From the NCBI GenBank assembly GCA_025463545.1, contig JAODAR010000005.1, forward strand, positions 1 through 64,000: 64,000 nucleotides of DNA, given 5' to 3'. Of the stretch, positions 45,299-53,690 are shown one piece after another (position 1 is the first letter of the stretch; each line of letters begins with the position of its first letter). Source of the DNA: Microbacteriaceae bacterium. GTDB taxonomy: Bacteria > Actinomycetota > Actinomycetes > Actinomycetales > Microbacteriaceae. The notes beneath the pieces were generated by a model that worked only from the letters and a program-made list of their open reading frames with translations, was not told the DNA's origin and searched no databases. The translations under genes were made by a program, and so were the position numbers.

Positions 45299-45949
45299 AT
45301 GGCCGATTTCGCCAAATATCTGCCGCTCAGCCAGCGGAGCAAGACCGATGAATCCACCGTCAGCTCCAACTGGCGGGAACACATCGCCGCGACGCTGAAC
45401 GCGACCGCCGACGCCCTGTCGACCCTCGCCGCCGATCAGTGGGAGGCGCCGAGCATGTGCGGCGGGTGGCGGGTGCGCGACGTCGCCGGGCACATCATCT
45501 GGCGGATCGGCAGCTCCAACCGCGATCTGCTGGCCAGCGGCGCCAGAGCCTGCCTCGACGGGCGCTTCGTCGCCCCCAGCCGGGCCATCGACATGCTGAG
45601 CCGTGCGTCAGCGCAAGCCGACCCCGAGGAGCTTGTGGAGAGCATCCGCTCGATTGCGGCGGCGAAGGCGGCCGGCATTGGCCGGCACGGTATTTCGGAG
45701 CTGACCGAGGCCGTGGTGCACGGCTACGATCTGGCGCATCCCCTCGGACTCGCGCTGCCGGTGGACCCGACTGCATCCGGCGCCGTAGCCCTCAGGCGTT
45801 GCGTCACTGCGCCGACTGACATCAAAGCTGTGCTCCGCGGTCGCACCCTCGTGGCAACGGATGCCGGCTGGCGGTTCGGACATGGACCGGAACTCGAGGG
45901 AACAGCAGAGAACCTAACGCTCTTCCTGTTCGGCCGACACAAGCCCTGA
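45299..45949 (+). CDS. Maleylpyruvate isomerase family mycothiol-dependent enzyme (DinB-like)
   Basis: 216 aa. The four-helix DinB_2/mycothiol-dependent fold is shown by the conserved MCGGWRVRDVAGHIIWRIG (metal-ligand His) and by HGISELTEAVVHGYDLAHPL, which carries the remaining His and Asp ligands. Such proteins are metal-dependent thiol transferases that use mycothiol. The substrate is unknown. The only neighbour relationship is the divergent transporter. Confidence 0.9.
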   Translation: MADFAKYLPLSQRSKTDESTVSSNWREHIAATLNATADALSTLAADQWEAPSMCGGWRVRDVAGHIIWRIGSSNRDLLASGARACLDGRFVAPSRAIDMLSRASAQADPEELVESIRSIAAAKAAGIGRHGISELTEAVVHGYDLAHPLGLALPVDPTASGAVALRRCVTAPTDIKAVLRGRTLVATDAGWRFGHGPELEGTAENLTLFLFGRHKP

Positions 45950-45973
45950 TCTCCGCAGGCGCACTCAGCGGGC

Positions 45974-48154
45974 TCACTGTCCCTTGCCGCTTGGCGCAGT
46001 CGGAGGGGCCTCGACGAAGGCGCCGCCGCCATACTTGGCGTTGGCGGCTGACATCACGATCGGCCAGATGCGGTGCCGGGCGTCCGAGACCAGACCGCTC
46101 GGAAAACGCTGGTTGCGCTGGTTCAGCATTCCGGTGACGGCGATGATGGCGACCGTCGTGGCGACCTTGGTGCTGGCCCCGCTCATCCAGGTGTCCTTCG
46201 CAGCGTCGGTGGTGCCCGTCTTGGCGATCATAGGCACATTCGGCCTGGTCCGGCCGTTCGAGGGCGCGGCCGTGCCGCGGGTCATCACCTGGTGCAGCGC
46301 GTAGGCCATTCCGGCGTCAACGGCCGGCGTGACCGACTCGGTGCAGCTGGCGGCAGGCGGGGAAATTTCGGTGCCGTCACGACCGACGATCCGGTCGATC
46401 GCGATGGGCGTGCAGGTGACGCCACCGTTTGCGATGCCAGCGAATGCGACGGCCACGCTGAGCGGCGCCACCTCATTGGTACCGATCACGCTCGCGGCAC
46501 TCTGCCCGAGCGGATTACCGTCGGCCCGGTGCATGTCGAACGCCTCGGCGGTTTGGCGGATGCCGCAGAGGTCCAGCCGCTTGGCCATCCCGATGAAGCC
46601 GGTATTGATCGATCTGATCGTGGATTCCAGGGCCGTGTAGTTCGGCGCGTTCTCACCGACCTCGTCGTTCAGCGGGTTGAAGCCCTCCTTGTCGTAATTC
46701 TGCGGGCCGAGGCAGCTGTCCTGGAACGCTCCCCAGTTCGCCTTCCGTCGTGAATCGACCCGCTCGTTCAGCGAGTGCCCCTCCTTCAGCCATTCGGCGA
46801 GGGTGAAGATCTTGTAAGTCGACCCGGGCTGGAATCCGCTCGACCCGCCGTAGGCATAGTCGGTGTTGTAGTTGATGCCGGTGTAGTTGGCGCCGGTCGC
46901 CTGCACGGTCGGATCCTGGCTGTAGTCCTTGTTCTGCGCCATCGCGAGCACCCGCCCGGTGCCGACCTGCACGCTCGACACCACGGCGCCCACGTCGCCG
47001 CCGGAGTAGACCTTGGGCACGTTGCTGTTGATGGCGTTCTCGGCGGCGTTCTGCAGGTCGAGGTCGAGCGTCGTGTAGACGTTGTAACCGCCACGACGGA
47101 ATTTCAGCATGCGAGTATCGGCGTCCTCACCGAACGCCGGGTCGTTCTGCAGGATGTGCAGCACATAATCGCAGAAGAACGCGCTTCCACCGGCGGTCTG
47201 GCATCCGGTACTCGGGTCATGGATGCTCGGCTCCACCGGCGCCGCGACGGCTGTCCGGTATTCCTCGGGCAGGATCTTCCTGTACTTGAGCATCTGGCCG
47301 AGGATGTAGTTCCGGCGTTCCTTGTTCGCGGCGTACCCGTTGGCGGCGCCGTTGGCCTCGCTCTCGGGGCGGTCGAGCTGGAACTTGAACGGATTGTTCA
47401 CGATCGCCACCAGGCTGGCCGCCTGCGGCAGGCTGAGCGCGGCGGCGCTGACGCCGAAGTAGTAGTTCGCAGCAGCCTCGATGCCGTAGACAGTGCCGCC
47501 GAACCCGGTGATGTTCAGGTATTGGCCGAGGATCTGGTCTTTGGTGTACTTCCCCTCGAGCCCGACGGCCAGTCGCATCTCCTTGAGTTTGCGGTCAGCG
47601 GTGGTCTCGGTGGCAGCGTCGTAGCAGCGTTGCTGGGCGACCTTGTCGGATTCCACTTCACAGCGCTGCACCAGCACATTCTTGACGTACTGCTGGGTAA
47701 TCGACGAGCCACCCTGGATGTCGCCGCCGGCGACCGTTGTCACCGCTGCACGCAGCGTGCCCTGGAGGTCCACTCCCCCGTGTTCATAGAACCGGGGATC
47801 TTCGCTGGCGACGGCGGCATCCTTCACGTACTGGCCGATCTGGTCCCAGCCGACCTCGACCCGGTTCTGGTCGTAGAACGACGCCAGCAGCACGGGGGTA
47901 CCGTCGGTGGCGGTGGCATAGATATTGCTCTTCTCCGACAACGGCTCGATCGAGAGGTAGTCGGGCAGGTTTTCGAACACGTTGATGGTGTTCGTCGCTG
48001 TGATCGCCGAGACGGCGACGACGGGAACCATGGCAGCCACTATGAGCACGCCCACCAGCGCACTCGCCGCCAGGAAGCCCAGGAGGCCGCCCAGCACCCC
48101 GAGCGCGGTGCGTCGTTTGGTTACCGCCGCGTTGGTTACGTCCTTGGTTTCCAT
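45974..48154 (-). CDS. Class A penicillin-binding protein (bifunctional)
   Basis: 726 aa. A short cytoplasmic tail and one membrane helix (~20-50) anchor it. The GT51 glycosyltransferase follows (EDPRFYEHGGVDLQGT with the catalytic Glu; GGSSITQQYVKN; YLNITGFGG). The transpeptidase domain has the Ser-x-x-Lys site in QPGSTYKIFTLAEW and the KTGTTDAAKDTW box. It polymerises and cross-links peptidoglycan outside the membrane. No PASTA domains; the C-terminus is short. Confidence 0.95.
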   Translation of the reverse strand: METKDVTNAAVTKRRTALGVLGGLLGFLAASALVGVLIVAAMVPVVAVSAITATNTINVFENLPDYLSIEPLSEKSNIYATATDGTPVLLASFYDQNRVEVGWDQIGQYVKDAAVASEDPRFYEHGGVDLQGTLRAAVTTVAGGDIQGGSSITQQYVKNVLVQRCEVESDKVAQQRCYDAATETTADRKLKEMRLAVGLEGKYTKDQILGQYLNITGFGGTVYGIEAAANYYFGVSAAALSLPQAASLVAIVNNPFKFQLDRPESEANGAANGYAANKERRNYILGQMLKYRKILPEEYRTAVAAPVEPSIHDPSTGCQTAGGSAFFCDYVLHILQNDPAFGEDADTRMLKFRRGGYNVYTTLDLDLQNAAENAINSNVPKVYSGGDVGAVVSSVQVGTGRVLAMAQNKDYSQDPTVQATGANYTGINYNTDYAYGGSSGFQPGSTYKIFTLAEWLKEGHSLNERVDSRRKANWGAFQDSCLGPQNYDKEGFNPLNDEVGENAPNYTALESTIRSINTGFIGMAKRLDLCGIRQTAEAFDMHRADGNPLGQSAASVIGTNEVAPLSVAVAFAGIANGGVTCTPIAIDRIVGRDGTEISPPAASCTESVTPAVDAGMAYALHQVMTRGTAAPSNGRTRPNVPMIAKTGTTDAAKDTWMSGASTKVATTVAIIAVTGMLNQRNQRFPSGLVSDARHRIWPIVMSAANAKYGGGAFVEAPPTAPSGKGQ

Positions 48155-48204
48155 GGTCTGTTCCCCCGGAACTCGTGCACATCAGGGTAGAACAAACAGG
48201 GCGG

Positions 48205-49134
48205 CTACGCGAGAATTTCTCGGACCCGCTTCACATCGTCTGCGATCTGCTCAATCAGCGGGTCGATACCGGTGAACGCCACCATTCCCCGGATTCGCTC
48301 AACGAACGAGACGTCGACCACGTGCTCATAGAGGTCGATGTCCTGATCGAGCACGTAGGCCTCGACCTGTTTCTGTGGCACGCCTTCGAAAGTCGGGTTG
48401 TTGCCCACTGAAATCGCCGCCGGGTAGCGGGTTCCGGCATCCGTCAGCCAGCCGGCATAGACGCCGTCATCCGGAATCAGCCCCTGCGATCGTGGCGACA
48501 GGTTCGCAGTCGGATAGCCGAGTTCCCGGCCGCGGGCTGCGCCGTGCACGACGAGCCCCCGCACGGTCGGGAGGTGGCCGAGGAGGCGGGTGGCAGCGTG
48601 CACGTCGCCGGCGGAGAGGAGCTCGCGGATCCAGGTCGACGAGACCCGGCGGGCATGGTCGGGCTTCACATCGTCGATGACCTGAACTTCGAAGCCGTAG
48701 CCGGTGCCGAGCTCGCGGAGCAGATCAACGTCGCCGGCGCCGCGGAAGCCGAAACGGAAGTCCTGGCCCACCAGCACGAAGCGGGCGTGCAGGGTGTCCA
48801 CGATGAATGTCTCAACGAACTCTTCCGGCGGGAGGGACGAGAGCGCCCGGTCGAAAGAGAGAACGAGTGTGGCGTCGACGCCGGTGCCGGCCAGCAGGTC
48901 GAGCTTCTGCTCGATGCTCACGAGGGACGTCGGGCAGTCTTCAGGCGACAGGAGGGCGAGCGGGTGCCGGTCGAAGGTGACGACGACGGATGCAAGACCC
49001 TCGCGTTCGGCGATCGTCTTCAGCGCGGAGACGACGGCCCGGTGCCCGGCGTGAACTCCATCGAACTTGCCGATCGTGATGGCGGAGGCTGGCCAGTCGC
49101 CCGGGACGTCGCCGACGCCGTGGAAAACCTTCAC
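48205..49134 (-). CDS. ribF: Bifunctional riboflavin kinase / FAD synthetase
   Basis: 309 aa from GTG 49134, which overlaps the upstream stop by four bases (GTGA). The N-terminal FAD synthetase has ITIGKFDGVHAGHRAVV (HxGH nucleotidyl motif) and VGQDFRFGFRGAGD. The C-terminal riboflavin kinase has GHLPTVRGLVVHG, RELGYPTANLSP and DVSFVERIRGM. It makes FMN and FAD. It is the last gene of the chain truB, two membrane proteins, ribF. Confidence 0.96.
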   Translation of the reverse strand: MKVFHGVGDVPGDWPASAITIGKFDGVHAGHRAVVSALKTIAEREGLASVVVTFDRHPLALLSPEDCPTSLVSIEQKLDLLAGTGVDATLVLSFDRALSSLPPEEFVETFIVDTLHARFVLVGQDFRFGFRGAGDVDLLRELGTGYGFEVQVIDDVKPDHARRVSSTWIRELLSAGDVHAATRLLGHLPTVRGLVVHGAARGRELGYPTANLSPRSQGLIPDDGVYAGWLTDAGTRYPAAISVGNNPTFEGVPQKQVEAYVLDQDIDLYEHVVDVSFVERIRGMVAFTGIDPLIEQIADDVKRVREILA

Positions 49135-49607
49135 GCGGTGCCCGCCGTCTCCGTGCTCGTCCGAGCGGCGACGGGATGCTTCGCGAGCCACCACATGCCG
49201 AGCATCGGCAGCACCAGCGGGACGAACAGGTAGCCCATGCCGTATGCCGACCACACCGTCGACTGGCGGCCGAACGGATCAATGCTGGTCAGGCCCAGAA
49301 CCGAGGGAGCGAAAACACTCAGTGTTCCGACGACGATCACACCGGCGAGCTCGAACGAGATGGTGCCCCAGGCGAGACGGTACCAGCCGCGGCCGGGTGC
49401 AACCAGCGCGACCGTGGCGACAATGTAGACAACGGCCGACAGCGCCGAGAGGGTGAAGGCGACGGGCGCCTCGTCAAAGCGCTCGACGATCTGGATGAGA
49501 CTGCGTCCGGTCGCGGCGAGGGCGAGGATCCCGTACACCACGACGAGCAGACGACCAACGCCCGTCATCCGCCGCTGGCTTGTTTCGGTCGCGAGTCTTT
49601 GTGTCAT
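49131..49607 (-). CDS. Integral membrane protein between truB and ribF
   Basis: 158 aa with four hydrophobic helices: ~18-37 (LLVVVYGILALAAT), ~50-68, ~80-105 and ~122-142 (GYLFVPLVLPMLGMWWLA). The N-terminus is polar (MTQRLATETSQRR). Coupled to ribF by a four-base overlap. I do not recognise a named family; similar small membrane proteins occur at this place in Microbacteriaceae, and the role is unknown. Confidence 0.8.
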   Translation of the reverse strand: MTQRLATETSQRRMTGVGRLLVVVYGILALAATGRSLIQIVERFDEAPVAFTLSALSAVVYIVATVALVAPGRGWYRLAWGTISFELAGVIVVGTLSVFAPSVLGLTSIDPFGRQSTVWSAYGMGYLFVPLVLPMLGMWWLAKHPVAARTSTETAGTA

Positions 49608-49650
49608 TTCGTCTCAATTATCGCAGCATCGCCGCGCCGGATATGCACGG

Positions 49651-50019
49651 TCAGGCGCCCTGCACAGTCCAGATCTGAAGCATGCGGTAGAGCATGATGC
49701 CGACCGACAGGCACACCACGCCAAGGATGACCGTACTCCAGCGGCTGCGCTCCACCAGCGCCCAGAACCCGGCGGCAATGGGCAGCAGGAGCGCGCTGAC
49801 CAGGTAGACCCAGAACTCCAGCGGGCTGCCGGTCGGCTCGTTGCCGGCCAGGGGGGCGACGATCGCGACGACCAACTGAGCGATCAGAAGCAGCTCGACC
49901 ACGGCCGTTGCGCCCATGGTGAGGTCGGTCGGCTTCCGCCCCGCCAACCCGAGGACGATGCACAGAGCCCCGGCGAACGCGGCGACGGCGAGCTGCAGCC
50001 AGGTGAACCACTCGATCAT
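49651..50019 (-). CDS. Small membrane protein coupled to truB
   Basis: 122 aa with four helices (for example LQLAVAAFAGALCIVLGLAG and VVELLLIAQLVVAIVAPLAG). The ATG at 50019 overlaps the truB stop (ATGA), so its translation depends on truB readout. Forty-three bases separate it from the next membrane-protein gene. Function unknown. Confidence 0.8.
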   Translation of the reverse strand: MIEWFTWLQLAVAAFAGALCIVLGLAGRKPTDLTMGATAVVELLLIAQLVVAIVAPLAGNEPTGSPLEFWVYLVSALLLPIAAGFWALVERSRWSTVILGVVCLSVGIMLYRMLQIWTVQGA

Positions 50020-51218
50020 GCCGTGCCGTCCTCGTTGGCGACCGGTTTCCCGGCCGACTGCGCGTTCGGCTTCGGGTCCTGCGGCTTCGGGTCCTGCCCC
50101 CTCTGGTCCTGCCCCTTCTGGTCCTCCGCCCTCTGGTCCTGCCCCTTCTGGTCCTCCGCGCTCTGGTCCTGCCCCTTCTGGTCCTGAGCCTTCGGCTGCT
50201 GCGCCCTCTGGTCCTGCGCCTCGTCGGCCGGGAAGTTCACCAGCGTCTTGGCTTGCGCGCCGCGGAACTCGACCAGTCCGACCAACCGGCCGTCCGGCGC
50301 GATCGCCGCCACCGGTCCGGTTACCGCGCCGGGGCCGGTCGCCGCAGCGGAAGCTTCGACGTGCTCCGACTGTGGCACTTCCGGTCGAGAGTTACCGGCG
50401 GAACGGGCAGTCTCGACCGGAAAGGTAACCTTCGCGGCGTCGACGTCGATGCGCTTGCCGTGGCCGAGGTCGACGGCCTGCTCTGTGGTGAGCTCGAGCC
50501 GCGGAAACAACAGCGACGCCGCCTTCGCCGGTCCGATCAACGCGGCCGCGACGTCCAGGGTCTCGAGCCCCTGCGCGGCGTCGACGCCGAACGGCCCGAT
50601 CCGGGTGCGGCGGAGGGCAGTGAGGTGCCCGCCGACGCCGAGTGCGTCACCGAGGTCGCGGGCCAGGGCGCGTATGTAGGTGCCGGAGGAGCACACCACC
50701 CGAACCCGGAGGTCGAGGAACCCGTCACTCTCGACACTGTCGATGAGCTCGAATTCGCTCACCGTCACGGGGCGGGCGGCCAGTTGCACGTCTTCGCCGG
50801 CCCGCACCCGCGCGTAGGCCCGCTTGCCGTCGACTTTGATCGCGCTGACGGCGCTGGGTCGCTGGGAGATGTCGCCCGTCAGGGCGATGATTCCCGCCGT
50901 GATGGCGTCGGGCGTGATTGAAGCCACGGATGCCGGGGTGGCGCGGTCCAGTTGCTCACCTTCGGCGTCATCCGTTGTTGTCGAAGCGCCCAGCCGGATG
51001 GTGGCGAAGTATTCCTTGTCGAGGCCGACCACCCAGGTGAGGAGGCGGGTGGAGCTGTTGATGCCGAGGATCAAGAGCCCGGTGGCCATGGGGTCGAGCG
51101 TGCCGGCGTGACCGACCTTGCGGGTGCCGGCGAGGCGGCGGGTACGGGCGACGGCGTCATGACTCGTCCAGCCCCGCGCCTTGTCGATCAGGACCAGGCC
51201 GGATGCGGTTCCGCTCAC
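50016..51218 (-). CDS. truB: tRNA pseudouridine(55) synthase with repeat-expanded C-terminus
   Basis: 400 aa from GTG 51218, about 80-100 residues longer than usual. It makes pseudouridine 55 in tRNAs. The catalytic Asp is in GHAGTLDPMATGLLILG; GWTSHDAV and KEYFATIRLGAST are also typical, and a C-terminal PUA-like part (PVAAIAPDGRLVGLVEFRGA) follows. Two additions are visible: a REP-like element inserted in frame near residues 264-280 (translated FPVETARSAGNSRPE), and a Gln/Asp/Lys-rich tail of ten 15-bp repeats at the end. The frame continues upstream to 51452, but without the family N-terminus. Confidence 0.95.
   Translation of the reverse strand: MSGTASGLVLIDKARGWTSHDAVARTRRLAGTRKVGHAGTLDPMATGLLILGINSSTRLLTWVVGLDKEYFATIRLGASTTTDDAEGEQLDRATPASVASITPDAITAGIIALTGDISQRPSAVSAIKVDGKRAYARVRAGEDVQLAARPVTVSEFELIDSVESDGFLDLRVRVVCSSGTYIRALARDLGDALGVGGHLTALRRTRIGPFGVDAAQGLETLDVAAALIGPAKAASLLFPRLELTTEQAVDLGHGKRIDVDAAKVTFPVETARSAGNSRPEVPQSEHVEASAAATGPGAVTGPVAAIAPDGRLVGLVEFRGAQAKTLVNFPADEAQDQRAQQPKAQDQKGQDQSAEDQKGQDQRAEDQKGQDQRGQDPKPQDPKPNAQSAGKPVANEDGTA
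50070..50219. repeat. Ten 15-bp tandem repeats in truB 3' end
   Basis: Ten contiguous 15-base units of about CTTCTGGTCCTGCCC from 50070 to 50219, all in frame. On the minus strand they encode five-residue units such as GQDQR, AEDQK and AQDQK. Units at 50100 and 50130 are identical, as are 50115 and 50145, which points to duplication of a two-unit block. Confidence 0.95.
50379..50429. repeat. REP-like palindrome, family A, inside truB
   Basis: 51 bases matching 2499-2549 in length and at both ends: the first 11 bases (TTCCGGTCGAG) and last 19 (TCTCGACCGGAAAGGTAAC) are identical. Arms TTCCGGTCGAGA (50379-50390) and TCTCGACCGGAA (50411-50422) pair perfectly. The element is translated in frame within truB. 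Confidence 0.9.
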
Positions 51219-51532
51219 GCGAGCGCAGCGGGGTAGGCGAGCTCGCGGAAGACCCGGCTCGTCGCCGGGCATCGCGGCTCGCAGGGTACTGCTGCCGGGC
51301 TGCGCTGGGCCACCGGGATTCGTTCTGGGGATTGCGCTCTCACCTTTACACGTTATCAGTCGACTCATGGCCCCGTCTGGCACCGGCGCAACCGACTCCC
51401 CCCGCCGCCGAGCCGTGAGTTGAGTCACGTGTTTTCGCGTGGGACTGGACACAAGTCACGGTTCGGCGAAAGTGGTTGCGCGTGCGAGACGACGGCACAC
51501 AGACGGCGCGATGGCGGTCCTAGGCTGGAGGA
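51219..51532. other. 314-base gap upstream of truB
   Basis: Between the divergent truB and ketopantoate-reductase genes; no rbfA here. An open frame continues upstream of the truB GTG to 51452 but encodes an Arg/Pro-rich, family-unlike sequence, so I treat it as leader DNA. AACGTGTAAAGGTGAG on the minus strand (around 51345) might be part of a promoter, but nothing is firm. Confidence 0.4.
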
Positions 51533-52531
51533 ATGCGAATTGCGGTCATCGGCGCGGGCGCCCTCGGTGGCACCTTCGCCACCCTCCTGGCCGCGGCCGG
51601 CCACAACGTCACTGTGACCGCGCGCGGCGCCGGACTGACCGCGGTCCGGGCCGGCGGCATCCGTTTGAGTGGCGGTTTCGGTGCCGCCCTGGCGCATCCG
51701 ACTGCACTCGAGCGCCTGGCCGAGCGGCCAGAACTGACACTGGTATGCACCAAAGCGCAGGATGCCGCGACCGCCATCAGCGAGAACGCCGGCTACATCG
51801 ACGGGTCGCCCGTGATCGTGGTGCAGAACGGCCTGGACGGCGTGCGCACCGCCGAGGAGCTGCTTCCGCATTCGGAGTGCTTCGGCGCCCTGTCGATCAT
51901 CGCCGCGAACTACACCGAACCGGGCGTCGTGCGCGTGACAACGGCCGCCCCGACCTACATCGGACGCGGCTCAGGCCGGGTCGACGCTGCGACCAAGCAG
52001 TGGCAGGGCATACTCGATGCCGCGGTGCCGATGATCGCGATCGACAACTTCGTCGGCGCACAGTGGACCAAACTGGTCGTGAACATGCTGAACGCATTGC
52101 CGGCGATCACCGGCATGAGCGTGCAGGAGGTCGTCGATGATGCGTCCCTCCGTCGGGTGATGACGGCGAGCATGCGGGAAGCCGTTCGGGTGGGCATGGC
52201 TCGCGGCGTGCGCTTCGGCTCGCTTCAGGCGCTCGGTGACCGTAGGCTGCGGGCGTTCGCCCGGCTGCCATTGTGGGCTGGCCAGACGCTGCCAATGCTG
52301 ATGCGCCGGCGCATGGGGAACGTGCCCAATCTCGGGTCGACGCTGCAGAGCATCCGTCGCGGGCAGCCGACCGAGGTCGACTACCTGAATGGTGCGATCG
52401 TGCGCGAGGCGGGCCTGGCCGGGGTGCCGGCGCCGGTGAACGCACTGCTGACCGTGCTCGTGCACGAGGTCGAGGCGGCCGTCGCATCGCTGGCACCGAC
52501 CCTCGTGGTGGCGCGGGTCCGGGACCTGTAG
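51533..52531 (+). CDS. Ketopantoate reductase family protein
   Basis: 332 aa from ATG 51533 with TGGAGGA just upstream. The Rossmann loop is IAVIGAGALGGTFATLLAAA; VQNGLDGV, the catalytic-Lys region FVGAQWTKLVVNMLNALPAI and the late NYLNG-type VDYLNGAIVREAG are characteristic of PanE/ApbA enzymes, which reduce 2-dehydropantoate to pantoate with NADPH. Actinobacteria carry several paralogues, so pantothenate synthesis is likely but not certain. Confidence 0.92.
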   Translation: MRIAVIGAGALGGTFATLLAAAGHNVTVTARGAGLTAVRAGGIRLSGGFGAALAHPTALERLAERPELTLVCTKAQDAATAISENAGYIDGSPVIVVQNGLDGVRTAEELLPHSECFGALSIIAANYTEPGVVRVTTAAPTYIGRGSGRVDAATKQWQGILDAAVPMIAIDNFVGAQWTKLVVNMLNALPAITGMSVQEVVDDASLRRVMTASMREAVRVGMARGVRFGSLQALGDRRLRAFARLPLWAGQTLPMLMRRRMGNVPNLGSTLQSIRRGQPTEVDYLNGAIVREAGLAGVPAPVNALLTVLVHEVEAAVASLAPTLVVARVRDL

Positions 52532-52592
52532 GGCGCACGGCACTCAAGCCGGTTGGCGCAGCGACTCCACCCACGGCTGCCGCTGGGCGGGG

Positions 52593-52667
52593 CTGTATTC
52601 AGCCGGGTTTCATTCGGCCGGCCTGTATCCGCCCGCGCTGTATGCGGCCGGGCTGTATTCGCCCCCG
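52593..52667. repeat. Five 15-bp tandem repeats, intergenic
   Basis: Five diverged 15-base units of about CTGTATTCGGCCGGG at 52593, 52608, 52623, 52638 and 52653. They lie past the ketopantoate-reductase stop. A frame through them would encode CIRPG-like units, but it has no start signal and overlaps the real gene in another frame. Confidence 0.8.
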
Positions 52668-52673
52668 ATTTGC

Positions 52674-52741
52674 TTCGCGCTGCGGATAGTTGCACGCGCG
52701 GCCGGCAGGCCCACAGCGCGTGCAACTATCGTCAGCGCGAA
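52674..52741. repeat. Long interrupted palindrome (REP-like, family D)
   Basis: Arms of 26 bases with a two-base mismatch: outer TTCGCGCTG (52674-52682) and CAGCGCGAA (52733-52741), inner GATAGTTGCACGCGC (52685-52699) and GCGCGTGCAACTATC (52716-52730), loop 16 bases. It lies between the convergent ketopantoate-reductase and kinase-like genes, so it could act as a two-way terminator as well as a REP element. Confidence 0.85.
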
Positions 52742-52858
52742 GGTTTCAATCCGCCGCGTGGAAAAACGGCAGCGCGACGGTCCCAATCCGCCGCGAGTTG
52801 CAAACGGGAGCGCGACGGTTCCAATCCGCCGCGAGTGGAACAAACAGCAGCGCGACGG
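52733..52858. repeat. Three and a part 37-39-bp tandem repeats
   Basis: Units start with CAGCGCGACGGTTCCAATCC and continue GCCGCGAGTGG at 52733, 52770, 52809 and, partially, 52848. The first 24-26 bases of each unit are well conserved and the last 13-15 vary. The first unit overlaps the right arm of the family D palindrome, so the two may have grown together. The remainder of the gap, 52859-52959, shows nothing recognisable. Confidence 0.85.
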
Positions 52859-52959
52859 ACAGGGGCACGACAGGGAGCAGAAGCCGCACGCGGCCGCGAC
52901 CGTCGACGGATGCAGCCCAGGTTTCGGGGGCAGCGAGCGGTCAGGGCGACGGATGCGCC

Positions 52960-53562
52960 TCAGCAGCTGTCGAAGAACCTGCGTTGCGGGTTGGCGGCAT
53001 CGGTGTTGTCGACTACGGCTGAGGCGAGCGGGTTCGGTCGCACCTCCGCCTGGTACAGCTCGTCGGCCGGCGTCTCGGGGCCGCCCTCGAGCAGCACCGT
53101 GAATGACCAGTGGCTGCGAAGTTCCGGCCGCAGAAGGAAGTCGCCGTCGATGACGAGAGTGGCGTCGGGCGCTGCGGTGAGCCAGGTCGGCTGGATCCAG
53201 GTTTCGCTGTCTGGGTCGAACTGGCGGGTTACGAAACCGGTGCTCCCGCCCATGTGGAACGGCTCGAGCAGCACCCGTTTGAGCACCGAGTAGTCGTCAC
53301 GGTGTCGGTAGATGCGCTCCGCCGTCTCAGGGCCGAACTTGTCCTGCTCGGCGCGGGGGCGCTGGAAGTACCGCAGCGACGCCCGGAACGCGGGGTGGTC
53401 GCGCTCCTCGAGCACGGCAGCGAGGTCATCCGCGAAGGTCTCCCGGCCCGACCCGTCGGTACCGTCGACGGCGACGATGGTGCGGCCTCGGCCGTAATTG
53501 TGCAGGATCTCAGTGCTGAGGCCGCGCAGGAATTCGATCCGCGGGGAGGTCACGAGCTTCAT
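52960..53562 (-). CDS. Uridine-kinase-like P-loop protein with degenerate Walker A
   Basis: 200 aa. The start MKLVTSPRIEFLRGLSTEIL and the body (DHPAFRASLRYFQRPRAEQD, RHRDDYSVLKRVLLEPFHMG, ATLVIDGDFLLRPELRSHW) resemble the actinobacterial uridine-kinase-like family. The phosphate loop reads VDGTDGSGRETFADD, where family members have GxxGxGKT: Lys is Arg and the following Thr is Glu. That should weaken or abolish ATP binding, so this is either a pseudokinase or a divergent branch. Convergent with the ketopantoate-reductase gene. Confidence 0.75.
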   Translation of the reverse strand: MKLVTSPRIEFLRGLSTEILHNYGRGRTIVAVDGTDGSGRETFADDLAAVLEERDHPAFRASLRYFQRPRAEQDKFGPETAERIYRHRDDYSVLKRVLLEPFHMGGSTGFVTRQFDPDSETWIQPTWLTAAPDATLVIDGDFLLRPELRSHWSFTVLLEGGPETPADELYQAEVRPNPLASAVVDNTDAANPQRRFFDSC

Positions 53563-53618
53563 GCTTCGAGCCTACGCTGCGGCGCATCTCCCCGGCCGAG
53601 CCCGGATGGAATCCCGGC

Positions 53619-53662
53619 GGAGTCCCGCCGGCGTTCCGCCGGAGTCCCGCCGGCGTTCCGGC
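53619..53662. repeat. Two 22-bp direct repeats upstream of arfB
   Basis: Two adjacent 22-base copies of GGAGTCCCGCCGGCGTTCCG with CC or GC at the end (53619-53640 and 53641-53662). They lie in the gap between the divergent kinase-like and arfB genes, 29 bases before the arfB start. The region could influence transcription of either gene. Confidence 0.85.
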
Positions 53663-53690
53663 GGCGGCCGTGCCGTGCCACGCTGGAGGC

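Noticed and set aside
52733..52858. CRISPR array
   Set aside because: Units share a 24-26-base core but the intervening sequence is only 13-15 bases, units are imperfect and no cas gene is within the window.
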